Origin: Prochlorococcus sp. AG-455-E15
GTDB lineage: Bacteria > Cyanobacteriota > Cyanobacteriia > PCC-6307 > Cyanobiaceae
Direction of reading: 5' to 3'
NCBI GenBank assembly: GCA_003212115.1
Contig: QCQS01000001.1
Coordinates: 1 to 37,759 of the forward strand
Length of the DNA stretch: 37,759 nt
Position 1 is the first letter of the stretch. Every line of letters starts with the position of its first letter. Below the pieces are notes generated by a model. The model searched no databases and was not told the DNA's origin. It was given only the letters and a program-made list of their open reading frames with translations. The position numbers were made by a program, and so were the translations under genes. Of this stretch, positions 13,737-20,149 are shown piece after piece.

Positions 13737-13760
13737 GTGTCAGGGATGTGTCAGGGATTT
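13737..13760 (+). repeat. Phased direct repeat TGTCAGGGAT, right end
   Basis: An exact copy of the 24 bases at 4633-4656, with TGTCAGGGAT at 13738-13747 and 13749-13758 (11-base period). It lies 70 bases inside the right boundary. Same orientation at both ends of the element suggests recombinase or Xis arm sites. Confidence 0.72.
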
Positions 13761-13780
13761 TGGTGAATATTTCTTTTTTT

Positions 13781-13810
13781 ACTGGACAAATAGGGTCATT
13801 ACTGGACAAA
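13781..13810 (+). repeat. Direct repeat ACTGGACAAA x2
   Basis: ACTGGACAAA occurs at 13781-13790 and 13801-13810, the starts 20 bases apart, between the phased repeats and the right boundary. Near the left boundary TTGTCCA (4548-4554) is an inverted partial match. These may be additional recombinase contacts. Confidence 0.5.
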
Positions 13811-13829
13811 CTAGAGACAACCCACTAAC

Positions 13830-13885
13830 ACCCTCTCCGTGCATTTACTCCGAAAGAAAGTAGTCGGAGATATTCAAATCACTTT
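13830..13885 (+). repeat. Right attachment site (attR)
   Basis: ACCCTCTCCG (13830-13839) copies the tRNA-Ser 3' end, and the next 40 or so bases outside the element still resemble those inside the left end (ATTTACTC, GAAAGAA, GTAGTC, GAGATATTCAAAT). The extended likeness beyond the core suggests that the target flank is itself the scar of an earlier related insertion. Confidence 0.75.
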
Positions 13886-14086
13886 AGATTAATTTTAAAC
13901 AAGAGAAAAATTGATAATTGTTTAAGTCAAACAAATTCAAAGCTTATTAAATTATTTGTTGGAGTTAAGAAAACTTTATTGAATAAATGAATTTAATTAT
14001 AAAATTCCTAAGAAAATTTACATTTACCAATAAATGCTTGCATAAATAAATTATTAATATTAGTTTCATAATTCAGAATTTCGATT

Positions 14087-14413
14087 ATGTTAAAAAAAAA
14101 TCAGAAAATTTTAGTTTTGTTCTCGACTTTATTTCTACTAGCAGGATGTTCATCAGGAGGGAAATGGTCAAATGAAGAAAAAAATTCTTTTCTTAAAGAA
14201 TGTCAAGGGGAATTTAGTCCTAATACTGAAGTAGGGAAACTACAGAAAAATTTTTGCGAGTGTAACGCTGATTTTTTAAGTAAAGATTACGAAATAAATG
14301 AAATATCTGAAAGTGATGAGTTTGCAGCAATGGGATTCTGCGCTTTTCATATGAGTGAAGAAAAAATGGAGAAAGCAATAATGAAAGATATGAAAGATAT
14401 GATGGCTTTTTAA
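14087..14413 (+). CDS. Small lipoprotein, hypothetical
   Basis: A 108-residue lipoprotein: a signal peptide with lipobox LLAGC (cysteine at residue 21) followed by a Ser/Gly linker, so it is anchored to a membrane from the periplasmic side. The mature domain (about residues 28-108) holds four further cysteines (KECQGEF, FCECNADF, GFCAFH), enough for two disulfides. The pattern of Cys and charged helices occurs in small picocyanobacterial secreted proteins, but I cannot name a family. It is the first gene to the right of the element and stands alone, with no visible terminator. Confidence 0.7.
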   Translation: MLKKNQKILVLFSTLFLLAGCSSGGKWSNEEKNSFLKECQGEFSPNTEVGKLQKNFCECNADFLSKDYEINEISESDEFAAMGFCAFHMSEEKMEKAIMKDMKDMMAF

Positions 14414-14581
14414 GGATTTAAATTTTTAATCAAAAGACAGTCAAAATATACCATGAAATAAATATATGTTTCTGTGATTTGTATCAAATATGGATTATCA
14501 TCTATTCAGTTGAGGTCACAACTAGACTTTTAAAACTGAGTCTAAGCCCCCCTCTCTGCCAACATTTAATTTTAAAAAAAA

Positions 14582-14908
14582 ATGACAACTAAATTAGAAG
14601 GATTTCAAAATAGGCAAAAAGATATTGGATGGGGTTACGCAATAGCTCATTTAGTACCTTTTGTAGGGCTATATTATGCCATTACCCGCAGAACTATTAC
14701 ACCATTATTGTTTGCTATTTTCGGTAATCTTGCCATTGGATTTGCTTATGGATTTATTGTTGGAATAATAAATCCAAATTATGATGAGGAAAAGTTAGAA
14801 AACTCTGCAACATTAATTGGATTGGTGACTGCGCCAATACTTGCAAAAAAAGGAATCGAAAAGGCTAGAAAATATGGAAAAGAAAAAATTGATTCGAATT
14901 TATTTTAA
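14582..14908 (+). CDS. Small membrane protein, hypothetical (paralogue of 15253-15570)
   Basis: A 108-residue protein with two hydrophobic spans (about residues 18-34 and 42-63) separated by a basic loop (ITRRTITP), then a third weaker one (SATLIGLVTAPILA) and a basic tail. The layout matches the gene at 15253, whose segment VIWGIRQRSWSLALVPFLLG aligns with YYAITRRTITPLLFAIFG. Function unknown; probably inner membrane. Confidence 0.6.
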   Translation: MTTKLEGFQNRQKDIGWGYAIAHLVPFVGLYYAITRRTITPLLFAIFGNLAIGFAYGFIVGIINPNYDEEKLENSATLIGLVTAPILAKKGIEKARKYGKEKIDSNLF

Positions 14909-15252
14909 GGTTTTTTATGGGATTATTAACTATGAGTTAACAAACTCTTCTCTATCCTCCCCATATAAGCTCATATGGTCTGAATTCAACTTCTAGAATC
15001 TTCGGATTATTTTTTGTGTCTTACATTGTCAGAGATATTCCGTTAGGGTCAAATATTTGTAAATACTTGCAATAACGTTAATTATTGTATTTTCTTCTTA
15101 AAAATATTGTCTCATAATGTAAGGTTAACTTAGAAAATGTCAGAACAATTTCTCTAAAAGTGTCGGAGGAATGGTTTAAATAACGGAAAACGAACTTTCC
15201 TTGACTTAATTATTAATATCTTTATCGTTTAAATAATAAATTTTTTAATTAA
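14909..15252. other. Gene-free stretch between two small membrane protein genes
   Basis: About 340 AT-rich bases with no credible gene or RNA. Near 15029 the sequence GTCAGAGATATTC followed by GTCAAAT faintly recalls the blocks at the two att sites (AGTCGGAGATATTCAAAT), perhaps by chance. Confidence 0.4.
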
Positions 15253-15570
15253 ATGACTCTTACACCTAATGAAAGAAGAGAAAAATGTAATCCTATTTTA
15301 ATTGGTGCCTGTGTAGGTTTCATTTCTCCTTTGACTTCTGTTATTTGGGGAATAAGACAGAGGTCTTGGAGTCTTGCTTTAGTTCCCTTTCTTTTAGGTT
15401 TTTTTATTGCACTTTTAACTATGTATAACACTGGTAAAGAAGAATTAAGTCGTGAAGTTAAATATCCAATTCAATTTTTTATGGGCTTAATATCCTATGA
15501 AATGACTAAAAATATGAAAAATAAAGCAATTAATGATAGAAAAAAAACTTTTGAAATTAAAAAAGAATAG
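15253..15570 (+). CDS. Small membrane protein, hypothetical (paralogue of 14582-14908)
   Basis: A 105-residue protein with a hydrophobic hairpin: span one (NPILIGACVGFISPLTSVIWGI, about residues 13-34), a basic loop RQRSW, span two (LALVPFLLGFFIALLTMY). An amphipathic stretch (YPIQFFMGLISYEM) and a Lys-rich tail follow. Order, spacing and the RxR-S/T loop match the gene 340 bases upstream, so the two probably arose by duplication. No known function. Confidence 0.6.
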   Translation: MTLTPNERREKCNPILIGACVGFISPLTSVIWGIRQRSWSLALVPFLLGFFIALLTMYNTGKEELSREVKYPIQFFMGLISYEMTKNMKNKAINDRKKTFEIKKE

Positions 15571-15680
15571 ATAATTTCGTCCCACTATTTTGTCTTAAAA
15601 AGTTTTGGGGGGGAAATAGACCTAATTATTAAAATATTGGTGTAAATAAGTGTCTGATAATGTCTAATGTAATCACTTCA

Positions 15681-15719
15681 ACTAACACCTCTCCTTCAAT
15701 ATTATAGTTTCTGGTAGTC
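15681..15719 (+). repeat. Possible degraded attachment-site scar
   Basis: ACTAACACCTCTCC (15681-15694) nearly matches ACTAACACCCTCTCC just before and at the right att site (13825-13838), missing one C. GTAGTC follows 20 bases later, where the att site has GTAGTC 22 bases later. It could mark the far end of an older insertion in the same tRNA. Short matches, so tentative. Confidence 0.4.
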
Positions 15720-15731
15720 CTAAAAATAAAT

Positions 15732-15755
15732 AAGAGGGCATTTATTTGCCCTCTT
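15732..15755 (-). terminator. Stem-loop terminator
   Basis: AAGAGGGCA (15732-15740) pairs with TGCCCTCTT (15747-15755). T-rich DNA follows only in the leftward direction (TTATTTATTTTT), so it should end leftward transcription, for instance of the small candidate gene at 15762-15857. Confidence 0.6.
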
Positions 15756-15761
15756 CGAGTC

Positions 15762-15857
15762 TTATGCACCTCGTTGTCCACAAAGTCGATGAAGTGCTTT
15801 TGACTCCTGAATTATTTCTACTCCTACTGAATGGGAAAAGATAGACGCGATAACCAC
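15762..15857 (-). CDS. Very small candidate gene (31 aa)
   Basis: A possible 31-residue product from a GTG start (MVIASIFSHSVGVEIIQESK, then ALHRLCGQRGA) ending six bases before the terminator. An inverted repeat TAATAC-TCGG-GTATTA lies just upstream. The terminator and hydrophobic N-terminus argue for something transcribed here; a small RNA is an equal alternative. No ribosome-binding site is seen. Confidence 0.35.
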   Translation of the reverse strand: MVIASIFSHSVGVEIIQESKALHRLCGQRGA

Positions 15858-15941
15858 AAAGCACTAATACTCGGGTATTAATACTCTATTAATTTCAAGT
15901 GAATAGGAGGATAATTAAGGAGTAGAGATATAGGAGGTTTT

Positions 15942-16106
15942 ATGTTTATGAGACTCACCACTCCATTCACTGCCCTAAAAAATGCAACTTCGGATATTTG
16001 GAGAATGCATGATTTTAATTATCAACTACCAAAAGATCCAAGACAAGATTATTGGGAGAAAGAGTGCATAAATCACCCAACAAGTTCTCATTGCAAAGTT
16101 TACTAA
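15942..16106 (+). CDS. Small conserved-looking hypothetical protein (54 aa)
   Basis: A 54-residue protein starting MFMRLTTPFTALKNATSDIW and ending in DYWEKECINHPTSSHCKVY. GGAGG sits six bases before the ATG, one of the best ribosome-binding sites in this region, so translation is very likely. The two cysteines in the ECINHPTSSHC block suggest a redox or metal role, which is not established. I believe small proteins with this ending recur in Prochlorococcus, but I could not check. Confidence 0.65.
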   Translation: MFMRLTTPFTALKNATSDIWRMHDFNYQLPKDPRQDYWEKECINHPTSSHCKVY

Positions 16107-16198
16107 AGGTAATATAAATTCAAGACATTAAAAAAAACTTTTGAGGTTATTTTCTTCTAAGTAAGCAGATATTCTTTTAGTATAAAACTAAAGAAAAT

Positions 16199-16801
16199 AT
16201 GGCTATTAATAATTCAATATCTAAGTATGACTGGCAGTTTTTAGCAACAGGATTTTTTTTAATTTCAGTTTTTATTTTTACAGATTTAATTGGCGTAATT
16301 GACAAAGAATATTTTTACTTTGTACCAAGATTAATTAGTGATCAACCCCATAGGATTTTCACATCAATTCTAATTCATGCAGATTTAAATCATTTATTAA
16401 GTAATCTTGGAGGAATAATCATCACTAGATATTTTTTGATGAGAAGTGGAATCAATAACAGATTTTTTTATCTTAAATTTATTTTAATTTGTTCTTTTTT
16501 AAATTTCTTTATTATCTGGTTTTACGAAAAGATCTTATCCTATTTTAATATCTTTCCAAACTATGCTGCTTTAGGATTTAGTGGAATAATTTATGCTTTA
16601 TTTGGATTCTTACTATTAACTTCTTTTTATGGAAAGAAATATTTTTTAGGCAATGAAATTGGTTTGAAGTCCAGTTATGAGGTTCAGAAAATGTCAAAAA
16701 CAATAAGCTTTATAGGTTTGATTTTCTCTTTTTTGCCAGGGATAAGTTTATTAGGTCATTTAAGTGGATTTATTGCAGGGTGTTTTTTATTCTTGATCTA
16801 A
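16199..16801 (+). CDS. Rhomboid family intramembrane serine protease
   Basis: A 200-residue polytopic membrane protein with about six spans. The rhomboid signatures are all present: SILIHADLNHLLSNLGG (H60, H65, N69 of the oxyanion region), the serine motif GFSG with S128, and H187 in GHLSG as catalytic partner. It should cleave membrane-embedded substrates, but which ones is unknown. Length is typical for the short six-span bacterial kind. The gene stands alone, with an AT-rich promoter and no clear Shine-Dalgarno. Confidence 0.87.
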   Translation: MAINNSISKYDWQFLATGFFLISVFIFTDLIGVIDKEYFYFVPRLISDQPHRIFTSILIHADLNHLLSNLGGIIITRYFLMRSGINNRFFYLKFILICSFLNFFIIWFYEKILSYFNIFPNYAALGFSGIIYALFGFLLLTSFYGKKYFLGNEIGLKSSYEVQKMSKTISFIGLIFSFLPGISLLGHLSGFIAGCFLFLI

Positions 16802-16867
16802 AGAACATAATTCTCTTTTGATCAAATTAATATAGATATTCTCACAGATATCCAACTTTTTTTAAAG

Positions 16868-16969
16868 TTATTTACTTTTAAACTGATCAATTTTGATATC
16901 GAAAGTAACTATTATTCCAATACTTATAAGAAGTAGTCCAATCGCAATTTGGGGTGAAGGTAATACCAT
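16868..16969 (-). CDS. Very small membrane protein (33 aa), candidate
   Basis: A 33-residue product (MVLPSPQIAIGLLLISIGII, then VTFDIKIDQFKSK) with one clear transmembrane helix (residues 7-23) and a charged tail, the shape of many single-span cyanobacterial subunits. A short A/T stem (ACTTT/AAAGT) follows its stop. No Shine-Dalgarno is visible. Hydrophobic core and clean ends favour a real gene; no homologue is recognised. Confidence 0.5.
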   Translation of the reverse strand: MVLPSPQIAIGLLLISIGIIVTFDIKIDQFKSK

Positions 16970-17061
16970 ATAAGAATTATTTACAGCCACTCTATCGAAT
17001 CTTTCCCAGTTACTAAGAAAGATTGAGTAATATTAACTTTGAATAAAGCATCACCTTGAAA

Positions 17062-17256
17062 ATGGCAAAAATAGAAAATGATCTTGATATATATTATGCA
17101 GTTGGAAATGCAAATACTCAAAGACAAGAAAACGAACTTACAGCAATTATGAAAAAACGTAATTCTGCAGGATGGAAGTTGATCTCAACAAGTACCGCAA
17201 TAGTAGATACTAAAAACCAGTTTTCCAATCTTTATCTATTTTGGGAAAAGAATTAG
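17062..17256 (+). CDS. Small hypothetical protein, DUF4177-like
   Basis: A 64-residue protein. I use the ATG at 17062 rather than a TTG two codons upstream. The pattern of helix (QRQENELTAIMKKRNSAGWKLIST) then strand (YLFWEKN) resembles the small DUF4177 fold, where a conserved GW(K/E)L precedes an aromatic-rich strand. Function of that family is unknown. The gene is unlinked to its neighbours. Confidence 0.55.
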   Translation: MAKIENDLDIYYAVGNANTQRQENELTAIMKKRNSAGWKLISTSTAIVDTKNQFSNLYLFWEKN

Positions 17257-17390
17257 TAATTAATATTGTAGATACTTTACGTGTTTCCCCAGTAAGTTTT
17301 ACAAATTAGAAACTCTTCACACATTAATCTCTTATAAGTAAATCCCCTTTTCTCTGAATTAGGGTGATTTTCTTTATGCCCATAAATGGA

Positions 17391-17410
17391 AACTGTCACA
17401 TGTGACAGTT
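17391..17410. promoter_or_regulatory. Perfect 20-bp palindrome (operator candidate)
   Basis: AACTGTCACATGTGACAGTT is a perfect palindrome about 65 bases upstream of the likely start of the Yfr2-like RNA. The inner TGTCACATGTGACA looks like a site for a CRP/FNR-type dimer. There is no T run after it, so it is not a terminator. Which regulator binds is unknown. Confidence 0.6.
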
Positions 17411-17469
17411 AAGTAACATTCCCTTTAGCGCTTCCACGAAAAAGAATTTAATGGCATAGTTTGTATACG

Positions 17470-17562
17470 TGTGAAGGAGTGGATTTACTAAAGCAGTGGA
17501 AACAAGGAAACACTTGTTTTGGTAGAACCATAAAGACCCCATTATAAGGGGTCTTTTTTTTA
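17470..17562 (+). ncRNA. Yfr2-family small RNA
   Basis: A likely abundant regulatory RNA of about 90 bases. The central motif GGAAACAAGGAAACA (17498-17512) falls in a 12-base loop closed by AGTG/CACT, as in the cyanobacterial Yfr2-5 family, whose hallmark is a conserved GGAAACA-bearing loop. It ends in a strong terminator (AAAGACCCC/GGGGTC, then eight T). A promoter with TATACG at 17464-17469 gives a start near 17475; both ends are approximate. Yfr2 RNAs are reported to act with the sRNA Yfr1 by base pairing. A 22-codon frame from GTG inside it is probably chance. Confidence 0.7.
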
Positions 17563-17746
17563 CGGAAATTTTTTGCTTTTATATTACTTTCCTGTATCGT
17601 CCCAGGGATTTCTTATAAAAAATTTGATAGTGGATAACATGAGTTACTTTCTAAAAATTACCTGTTTGGTTATATAATTTCCTCTGTAGGAAAAGATGTT
17701 ATTTGCCCTTTACGTTTTTGATAATCATCATTAATGTTCATCTAAT

Positions 17747-18289
17747 ATGAATAAAAAAGACCAAAATTTTAAATCAGTAATTTTTAAAATATTTTTTACC
17801 TATTTAGGGGTTTATTTTCTTGCTCTAATATTCAAGTATACCTATGATCTTGAGTCCATATTTAATAATATTCAATACAAATATTTGATTGCTTTAAATA
17901 TAGTTTCTATATTTTTAGGCCTCCCTTTATCAATTATTTTTGATTTTATCTTAATAAAGATTTATGGGTTGAATTATGTTTTATTCTTTTCTCCTGCTTT
18001 AACCATTTTAAGTGTAATTCAAGTTCTTATTCTGAGGAAAATTAAATTTAAATTTTCTAGAAATATATTATTTTTAAAAAACCCAGAAAAAAATAATCTT
18101 TATAAATTTTTTGACAATATTACTTTCAAATCTTCTTATATTTTAATCATAAGATCTTTCCCAATCCTACCTCATGTTTTGGGTAGCTATATTATTGCCT
18201 CGTCAAAAATTAAAAAGAAAGTTATTCTAATAAACACATTTTTTGGATCATTTTTTTACTATGTTTTCCTTTATTTAATAATTAGGTAA
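17747..18289 (+). CDS. Polytopic membrane protein, possibly TVP38/VTT (SNARE-associated) family
   Basis: A 180-residue membrane protein with about four or five spans. The first core (GLPLSIIFDFILIKIYGLNYVLFFSPALTILSVIQV) and second (IIRSFPILPHVLGSYIIASSKIKKKVILINTFFGSFFYYVFLY) resemble the two re-entrant halves of TVP38/DedA-type proteins, where RxxPxxP precedes a transmembrane hairpin. These proteins are thought to move lipids or undecaprenyl carriers. The likeness is partial and Lys-rich loops are unusual, so the family is tentative. It converges with the ferredoxin-cobQ pair. Confidence 0.5.
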   Translation: MNKKDQNFKSVIFKIFFTYLGVYFLALIFKYTYDLESIFNNIQYKYLIALNIVSIFLGLPLSIIFDFILIKIYGLNYVLFFSPALTILSVIQVLILRKIKFKFSRNILFLKNPEKNNLYKFFDNITFKSSYILIIRSFPILPHVLGSYIIASSKIKKKVILINTFFGSFFYYVFLYLIIR

Positions 18290-18302
18290 TCTTTAGTGAA
18301 AT

Positions 18303-18557
18303 TTATTTTTCCCAAAAAGGGTCTGTAGTTAAAGAAACCCGTAATGTACATTCTTTATTATTTTTAATTTCACTTATACAAGCCCTCACTGTTTCACCAT
18401 TTACATCTATTTCACAGGCTCCACAACTTCCTGTGAGGCAGCCAGAAGGGATATCTAAACCTGCTTTTTCAGCAGAAGAAAACCAATCATCACCATCTGA
18501 AACTAATGTTTCGTTATTGTTTGGCCATATTACTTTTATATTTTTTGTCTCTTTCAA
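18303..18557 (-). CDS. [2Fe-2S] plant-type ferredoxin-like protein
   Basis: An 84-residue small iron-sulfur protein. The cluster ligands are C40, C45, C48 and C60 (SGCLTGSCGACEIDVNGETVRAC), with spacing C-x4-C-x2-C-x11-C. The last gap is much shorter than in photosynthetic ferredoxin (about 29), so it is closer to the ferredoxin domains of small electron donors. It overlaps the end of cobQ by four bases (ATGA) and is co-transcribed with it. Partner enzyme unknown; a role in cobalamin or other reductive steps is only suggested by the linkage. Confidence 0.85.
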   Translation of the reverse strand: MKETKNIKVIWPNNNETLVSDGDDWFSSAEKAGLDIPSGCLTGSCGACEIDVNGETVRACISEIKNNKECTLRVSLTTDPFWEK

Positions 18558-20083
18558 CTTAAAAATGATTTGAGATTTAAATGTTTGTGGAATTCATTCG
18601 CAAGATTATCAATTATGGATTGTCTCTTCTCTTTATAAGATATTGATTTTTTATTTAATATTGGTAGATTTTTACTCTTCCTTATTAAATTAATATATTG
18701 TGCTCTCCAACTGTCATTTTCAAAGATCCCATGAATGTATGTTCCTGCAATAGTTCCTCCTTTTTTATTTTCTTTGTACCAACCAAGATCTGAATCTTCA
18801 AAAATAGGATTAATCTTTAATGGACTTTGGATTTCATCTAATACAGTTTGACCATTATGAATTTCAAATCCATTAATTTCTGATTGGCACGGCCATATAG
18901 ATTTAGAGTTAATTTGACGTGTTAATTTTTTTTTAAAGAAAGTCGTTTTTAATGGTAGTAATCCAATACCTTTAATTTTTTGTTCAGAATAATTTCTGGA
19001 ACCCTCTTTAAAATGCGGATCTTCAAGTGTAGTCCCCAACATTTGTAAACCTCCACATATTCCAATAATATTTCCTTCGTTTTTTGAATAGTCCCTTATA
19101 TCTTGAGATAAGCCAGAATTTTCAAGAAATATTTGATCTTTAATCGTTTGTTTGCTGCCCGGCAGAATAATGAAGTCATAATTACTTAGGTTTTGTGATT
19201 TTCTAATCCATTCCATTAAAATTGTTTCTTCATTTTCTAGGGGATCAAAATCCGAGAAGTTACTAATAGATGGTAATTTTATAATTCCAACTTTGATTTC
19301 AGGATCTTTAGAAAGTGATTTTTTTTCTATTAAATCTAAAGAATCCTCTGGAGGAAATGAATCATTTAACCAAGGAATAATTCCAATAACGGGGATTTGA
19401 GTTTTATTCTCTATCCATTTTTTTCCATTTTCAAATAATGAGAGGTCTCCTCTGAATCTATTTATAATAATTCCCTTAATAAGTTTCCTTTCTTCAGGCT
19501 TCATTAATTCAAGAGTACCAATTATTTGTGCAAATACCCCGCCCCTTTCAATATCAGTAACTAATATGCAATTTGCATTTAAATATTTTGCAATTCTTAA
19601 ATTAGTGAGGTCTCTATGAATTAAATTCATTTCTACTGGACTGCCAGCCCCTTCTATAATTAAGCGGCAATTCGGATTCCGTTCGTAAATAGAATTTAAA
19701 CTTTTTTTAATTACTGCCCAGCCTGGAATAAACCAATCTTTATAGTAATTTTGTGCGGTTGTGGTGCCTATGCTTTTGCCAAGGTGAATCACCTCGCTTA
19801 CTGAGTTTCCTTGTGGTTTTAATAAAATGGGATTCATCTCTGTGGAGGGATTAATACCACAAGCAAAAGCTTGAAGTGCTTGAGAATATGCCATCTCTCC
19901 ACCTTCCCAATCAACCCAGGCGTTGTTACTCATATTTTGTCCTTTAAAAGGTATTGGTTCTTCTCCTAAATTTTTAAGAATCCTGCAAATAGCAGTAACC
20001 GTTAACGATTTTCCTGCTCCACTGGAAGTACCTAAGACCATTATTGGTTTCCTTATTTCATGTAATTTTGCTTCTAACTCCAT
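18554..20083 (-). CDS. cobQ: Cobyric acid synthase
   Basis: A 509-residue glutamine-dependent amidotransferase that amidates four carboxyl groups of adenosylcobyrinic acid a,c-diamide in cobalamin synthesis. The N-terminal synthetase domain has the nucleotide-binding GTSSGAGKS (residues 18-26) and QGNSVSEVIHLGKS. The C-terminal class I-like glutaminase domain has the nucleophile Cys in GICGGLQMLG (around residue 345) and the later His in YIHGIFEND. Length fits. High-light Prochlorococcus make a B12 form (pseudocobalamin) with such genes. Coupled to the downstream ferredoxin by a four-base overlap. Confidence 0.95.
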   Translation of the reverse strand: MELEAKLHEIRKPIMVLGTSSGAGKSLTVTAICRILKNLGEEPIPFKGQNMSNNAWVDWEGGEMAYSQALQAFACGINPSTEMNPILLKPQGNSVSEVIHLGKSIGTTTAQNYYKDWFIPGWAVIKKSLNSIYERNPNCRLIIEGAGSPVEMNLIHRDLTNLRIAKYLNANCILVTDIERGGVFAQIIGTLELMKPEERKLIKGIIINRFRGDLSLFENGKKWIENKTQIPVIGIIPWLNDSFPPEDSLDLIEKKSLSKDPEIKVGIIKLPSISNFSDFDPLENEETILMEWIRKSQNLSNYDFIILPGSKQTIKDQIFLENSGLSQDIRDYSKNEGNIIGICGGLQMLGTTLEDPHFKEGSRNYSEQKIKGIGLLPLKTTFFKKKLTRQINSKSIWPCQSEINGFEIHNGQTVLDEIQSPLKINPIFEDSDLGWYKENKKGGTIAGTYIHGIFENDSWRAQYINLIRKSKNLPILNKKSISYKEKRQSIIDNLANEFHKHLNLKSFLS

Positions 20084-20149
20084 TAGTAATTTATATTAAT
20101 TTTAAAATTTATTAATTATTAAATTGAATTATAATTTGGTAAAAAATTT

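Larger units (their letters stand above)
4509..13839. mobile_element. tRNA-Ser-integrated element (tycheposon-like), about 9.3 kb
   Basis: The element is bounded by copies of ACCCTCTCCG, the tRNA 3' end, at 4499-4508 and 13830-13839. It carries a tyrosine recombinase with an excisionase-like partner at the right end, a serine resolvase, a candidate HUH replication protein, and about a dozen small unknown genes. Direct repeats lie near both ends (4633-4676 and 13737-13760). Leftward genes (right half) and rightward genes (middle) converge on a terminator at 9931-9974. No structural phage genes, conjugation genes or familiar metabolic cargo are seen. It best fits the tRNA-targeting Prochlorococcus elements called tycheposons. 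Self-replication as a circle is inferred from the rep-like and resolvase genes. The element looks intact, as its recombinase genes are unbroken. Confidence 0.88.
13553..14086. other. Gene-free right end of the element and adjoining flank
   Basis: Within these 534 bases lie the xis-int promoter, the exact 24-base repeat (13737-13760), a doubled ACTGGACAAA (13781, 13801) and the right att site (13830-13885). From 13886 to 14086 I see only AT-rich DNA that should hold the promoter of the lipoprotein gene at 14087. Confidence 0.6.
17257..17746. other. Intergenic region with palindrome and Yfr2-like RNA
   Basis: About 490 bases without a credible protein gene. It contains the 20-bp palindrome at 17391-17410 and the Yfr2-like RNA with its terminator (about 17470-17562). 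The remainder (17563-17746) is AT-rich and should hold the promoter of the gene at 17747. Confidence 0.6.

Noticed and set aside
4509..13839. A CRISPR array, toxin-antitoxin pair or restriction system in the element
   Set aside because: No regularly spaced long repeats, no nuclease or methylase motifs, and no recognisable toxin partner for the small ribbon-helix-helix-like proteins.
14545..14572. CCCCCCTCTCTGCCAACATTTA, resembling the tRNA 3' end and att flank
   Set aside because: Only a loose match with several changes; a C-rich run in AT-rich DNA can look like this by chance.
17480..17548. A 22-codon GTG frame across the Yfr2-like RNA (reads VDLLKQWKQGNTCFGRTIKT...)
   Set aside because: It runs through the conserved RNA loop and into the terminator stem, so it is better explained as the RNA itself.
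17670..17741. A 23-codon leftward frame (MNINDDYQKRKGQITSFPTE...) between the Yfr2-like RNA and the membrane protein gene
   Set aside because: Very short, no ribosome-binding site, and it overlaps the promoter region of the divergent gene at 17747; not enough to call a gene.
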